Part shown: positions 6,526 through 7,409 of the stretch, piece after piece
Numbering within the stretch: the stretch's first letter is position 1
Layout of the letters: every line of letters begins with the position of its first letter
NCBI GenBank assembly: GCA_035473255.1
Contig: DATIOK010000172.1
Span: 1 to 7,409 of the forward strand
Direction: 5' to 3'
Length of the DNA: 7,409 bases
Source: JAICYJ01 sp035473255
GTDB taxonomy: Bacteria; Actinomycetota; Thermoleophilia; Gaiellales; JAICJC01
Made by a program: the position numbers and the translations under genes
The notes under the pieces: generated by a model
The model's database searches: none
What the model saw: the letters and a program-made list of their open reading frames with translations, nothing else
Told to the model about the DNA's origin: nothing

Positions 6526-6585
6526 TGCTGCAAGTCTACCCAGTGGCACCTCCGCTCGCTGGTTGCCTTTTGCGCACTTGCAGCA
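6526..6585. repeat. 10-bp inverted repeat, candidate DeoR operator pair
   Basis: TGCTGCAAGT at 6526-6535 is the exact reverse complement of ACTTGCAGCA at 6576-6585. The arms are 40 bp apart, or 50 bp centre to centre, close to five helical turns. The right arm abuts the plus-strand box TAAAGT (6586). The left arm overlaps the end of the minus-strand box TAGACT and covers the predicted start of the regulator's transcript. The left arm also lies within TTGC-TGCT-GCAA (6522-6533), a small dyad of its own. Paired sites of this kind suit a tetrameric DeoR-type repressor forming a short loop that shuts both promoters. Binding itself is an inference. Confidence 0.62.
6534..6539 (-). promoter_or_regulatory. 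Putative -10 box (TAGACT) of the DeoR-family gene
   Basis: The minus strand reads TAGACT, a TANNNT match, 11 nt before the ATG at 6522. This predicts a leader of only a few nucleotides, consistent with the lack of a Shine-Dalgarno directly upstream of that ATG (GCAGCAGCA). The box overlaps the inner end of the left inverted-repeat arm by two bases. No clear -35 is seen. Confidence 0.4.
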
Positions 6586-6591
6586 TAAAGT
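6586..6591 (+). promoter_or_regulatory. Putative -10 box (TAAAGT) of the SIS-domain gene, leaderless type
   Basis: TAAAGT fits TANNNT and is followed by 8 nt and then the ATG at 6600, so the transcript would begin at or very near the start codon. TTGCGC (6570-6575) and TTGCCT (6563-6568) are possible -35 elements; TTGCCT gives a 17-bp spacer to TAAAGT. The right arm of the inverted repeat ends exactly at the first base before this box, so a bound repressor would sit in the spacer and block polymerase. Confidence 0.5.
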
Positions 6592-6599
6592 GGCGCGAT

Positions 6600-7409
6600 A
6601 TGAGCGCAATCGCTCACGAGGTGGCCAGCCAGCCCGATATCTGGCGCCAGGCCGCCGACCTCGCGCACGACCTGCCGCTGCCCGCCCGCGGCCTGCGGTT
6701 GGCGGTGGCCGGGTGCGGGACGTCGCTGTACATGGCGCAGTCCTACGCGGTCGCGCGCGAGCAGGCGGGAGCGGGCGAGACCGACGCGTTCGCGGCCTCG
6801 GAGTTCCCGACCGGCCGCAGCTACGACGCGCTGCTCGTGATCTCGCGCTCCGGCACCACCAGCGAGGTGCTGGAGCTGCTGCGGTCGCACCGCGGCGCGC
6901 CCGCGGTGGCGCTGACAGCGGTGCCCGACAGCCCGGTCGCGGAGCGTGCGGACACGGTCATCTCGCTGCCCTTCGCCGACGAGCGGTCGGTGGTGCAGAC
7001 GCGGTTCGCCAGCACGGCGCTGGTGCTGCTGCTGACCCACGCCGGGCTTGACCTGTCACCGTCGATCGAGGCCGCCCGGCGCGTGTTGGAGGCGCCGCTA
7101 CCCATCGACCCGGCCGAGTTTCGGCGGTTCCAGTTCCTGGGGCGCGGCTGGACGAACGGCCTCGCCAGCGAGGCCGCGCTGAAGCTGCGCGAGGCGGCCC
7201 AGGCCTGGGCCGAGGCGTACCCCGCGATGGAGTACCGGCACGGGCCGATCTCGCTGGCCGACCCGGATACGGCGGTGATCGCGATCGGCCCGATCGATGC
7301 GACGCTGGGCGCAGACATTCGCGCCACCGGCGCCACGCTGGTCGACCCCGACCCATCCCCCCTGGCCACGCTGGTGCTGGCGCACCGGCTGGCAATCAGG
7401 CTCGCGGAG
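6600..7409 (+). CDS. SIS-domain sugar-phosphate isomerase/deaminase, GlmS-isomerase-like (partial, runs off right edge)
   Basis: From the ATG at 6600 the frame is open for 270 codons to the window end. It has two SIS domains. The first (about residues 30-150) shows GCGTS (38-42) and the phosphate-binding SRSGTT (82-87). The second begins at LGRG (180-183) and carries ASEAALKLREAAQAWAEAYP followed by AMEYRHGP (189-216). By spacing, K195, E198 and H214 line up with E. coli GlmS Lys485, Glu488 and His504 of the isomerase site, so aldose-ketose isomerase chemistry is likely. The N-terminus (EVASQPDIWRQ) starts directly at the isomerase module: there is no Cys-type glutaminase domain, so it cannot be a normal glutamine-dependent GlmS. 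Candidates are a NagB-II-type glucosamine-6-phosphate deaminase, an AgaS-like enzyme or a fructosamine-6-phosphate deglycase. The divergent DeoR regulator supports a catabolic role. The extreme C-terminus, where GlmS has its Lys603, is missing from the window. Confidence 0.9.
   Translation, partial: MSAIAHEVASQPDIWRQAADLAHDLPLPARGLRLAVAGCGTSLYMAQSYAVAREQAGAGETDAFAASEFPTGRSYDALLVISRSGTTSEVLELLRSHRGAPAVALTAVPDSPVAERADTVISLPFADERSVVQTRFASTALVLLLTHAGLDLSPSIEAARRVLEAPLPIDPAEFRRFQFLGRGWTNGLASEAALKLREAAQAWAEAYPAMEYRHGPISLADPDTAVIAIGPIDATLGADIRATGATLVDPDPSPLATLVLAHRLAIRLAE

Larger units (their letters stand above)
6523..6599. promoter_or_regulatory. Divergent promoter/operator region between the DeoR regulator and the SIS gene
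   Basis: This 77-bp gap holds overlapping control elements for both directions. It contains a 10-bp perfect inverted repeat (see 6526-6585), a plus-strand TANNNT box next to one arm, and a minus-strand TANNNT box overlapping the other. Three TTGC tetramers on the plus strand (6563, 6570, 6579) and a TGCGCA palindrome (6571-6576) add to the repetitive character expected of a regulator binding region. A good Shine-Dalgarno-like GGAGGTG occurs on the minus strand (plus 6546-6552) but is 24 nt from the ATG at 6522, too far to act on it. Confidence 0.6.

Noticed and set aside
6523..6609. Longer start for the DeoR regulator at the ATG at 6609
   Set aside because: The extra 29 residues (with CCKC and other non-family sequence) have no counterpart in DeoR proteins, and the start would lie inside the divergent SIS gene and across both promoter elements.

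Overview
The window reads as chromosomal DNA of a high-GC Gram-positive bacterium, most likely an actinomycetote. The reasons are strong G/C preference at third codon positions, frequent GTG starts, -10-like TANNNT boxes placed directly before start codons, and the protein families themselves (a SHOCT-tailed membrane protein, and a 4-TM 'phage holin IV' domain fused to a phosphodiesterase). A Thermoleophilia/Solirubrobacter-like host is a guess that the sequence alone cannot confirm. There is no insertion sequence, tRNA, rRNA, CRISPR array or prophage signature.

Layout, left to right. (1) 1-134, minus: the 5' end of a gene whose product begins with a clean signal peptide or membrane anchor; it runs off the left edge. 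(2) 135-322: a divergent intergenic region with promoters and ribosome binding sites. (3) 323-1669 and 1666-2733, plus: a two-gene operon with a 4-nt stop/start overlap. It encodes a six-TM SHOCT-domain membrane protein and a UPF0104/LPG-synthase-TM type integral membrane protein ('flippase-like'). (4) 2696-4732, minus: a large membrane protein joining a 4-TM holin-IV-type domain to an alkaline-phosphatase-superfamily phosphodiesterase. Its 3' end overlaps the previous gene by 38 bp, tail to tail. (5) 4733-4791: a short divergent promoter region. (6) 4792-5754, plus: a second, smaller UPF0104-type membrane protein. (7) 5764-6522, minus: a DeoR-family regulator. (8) 6523-6599: a divergent operator/promoter region with a 10-bp inverted repeat. 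(9) 6600-7409, plus: a SIS-domain sugar-phosphate isomerase or deaminase, cut by the right edge.

Two functional groups are suggested. The left and centre (323-5754) look like an envelope or lipid-handling cluster: two LPG-synthase-TM-like integral membrane proteins flank a membrane-anchored metal-dependent phosphodiesterase, with a SHOCT membrane protein co-transcribed with one of them. The right side is an amino-sugar catabolic locus: a DeoR repressor divergent from a GlmS-like isomerase-domain enzyme that lacks the glutaminase domain, probably controlled through the inverted repeat between them. The most interesting sequence-level signals are that inverted repeat, whose arms touch both predicted -10 boxes, the recurrent leaderless-type promoter spacing, and the uncertain sidedness of the holin-IV/phosphodiesterase fusion.
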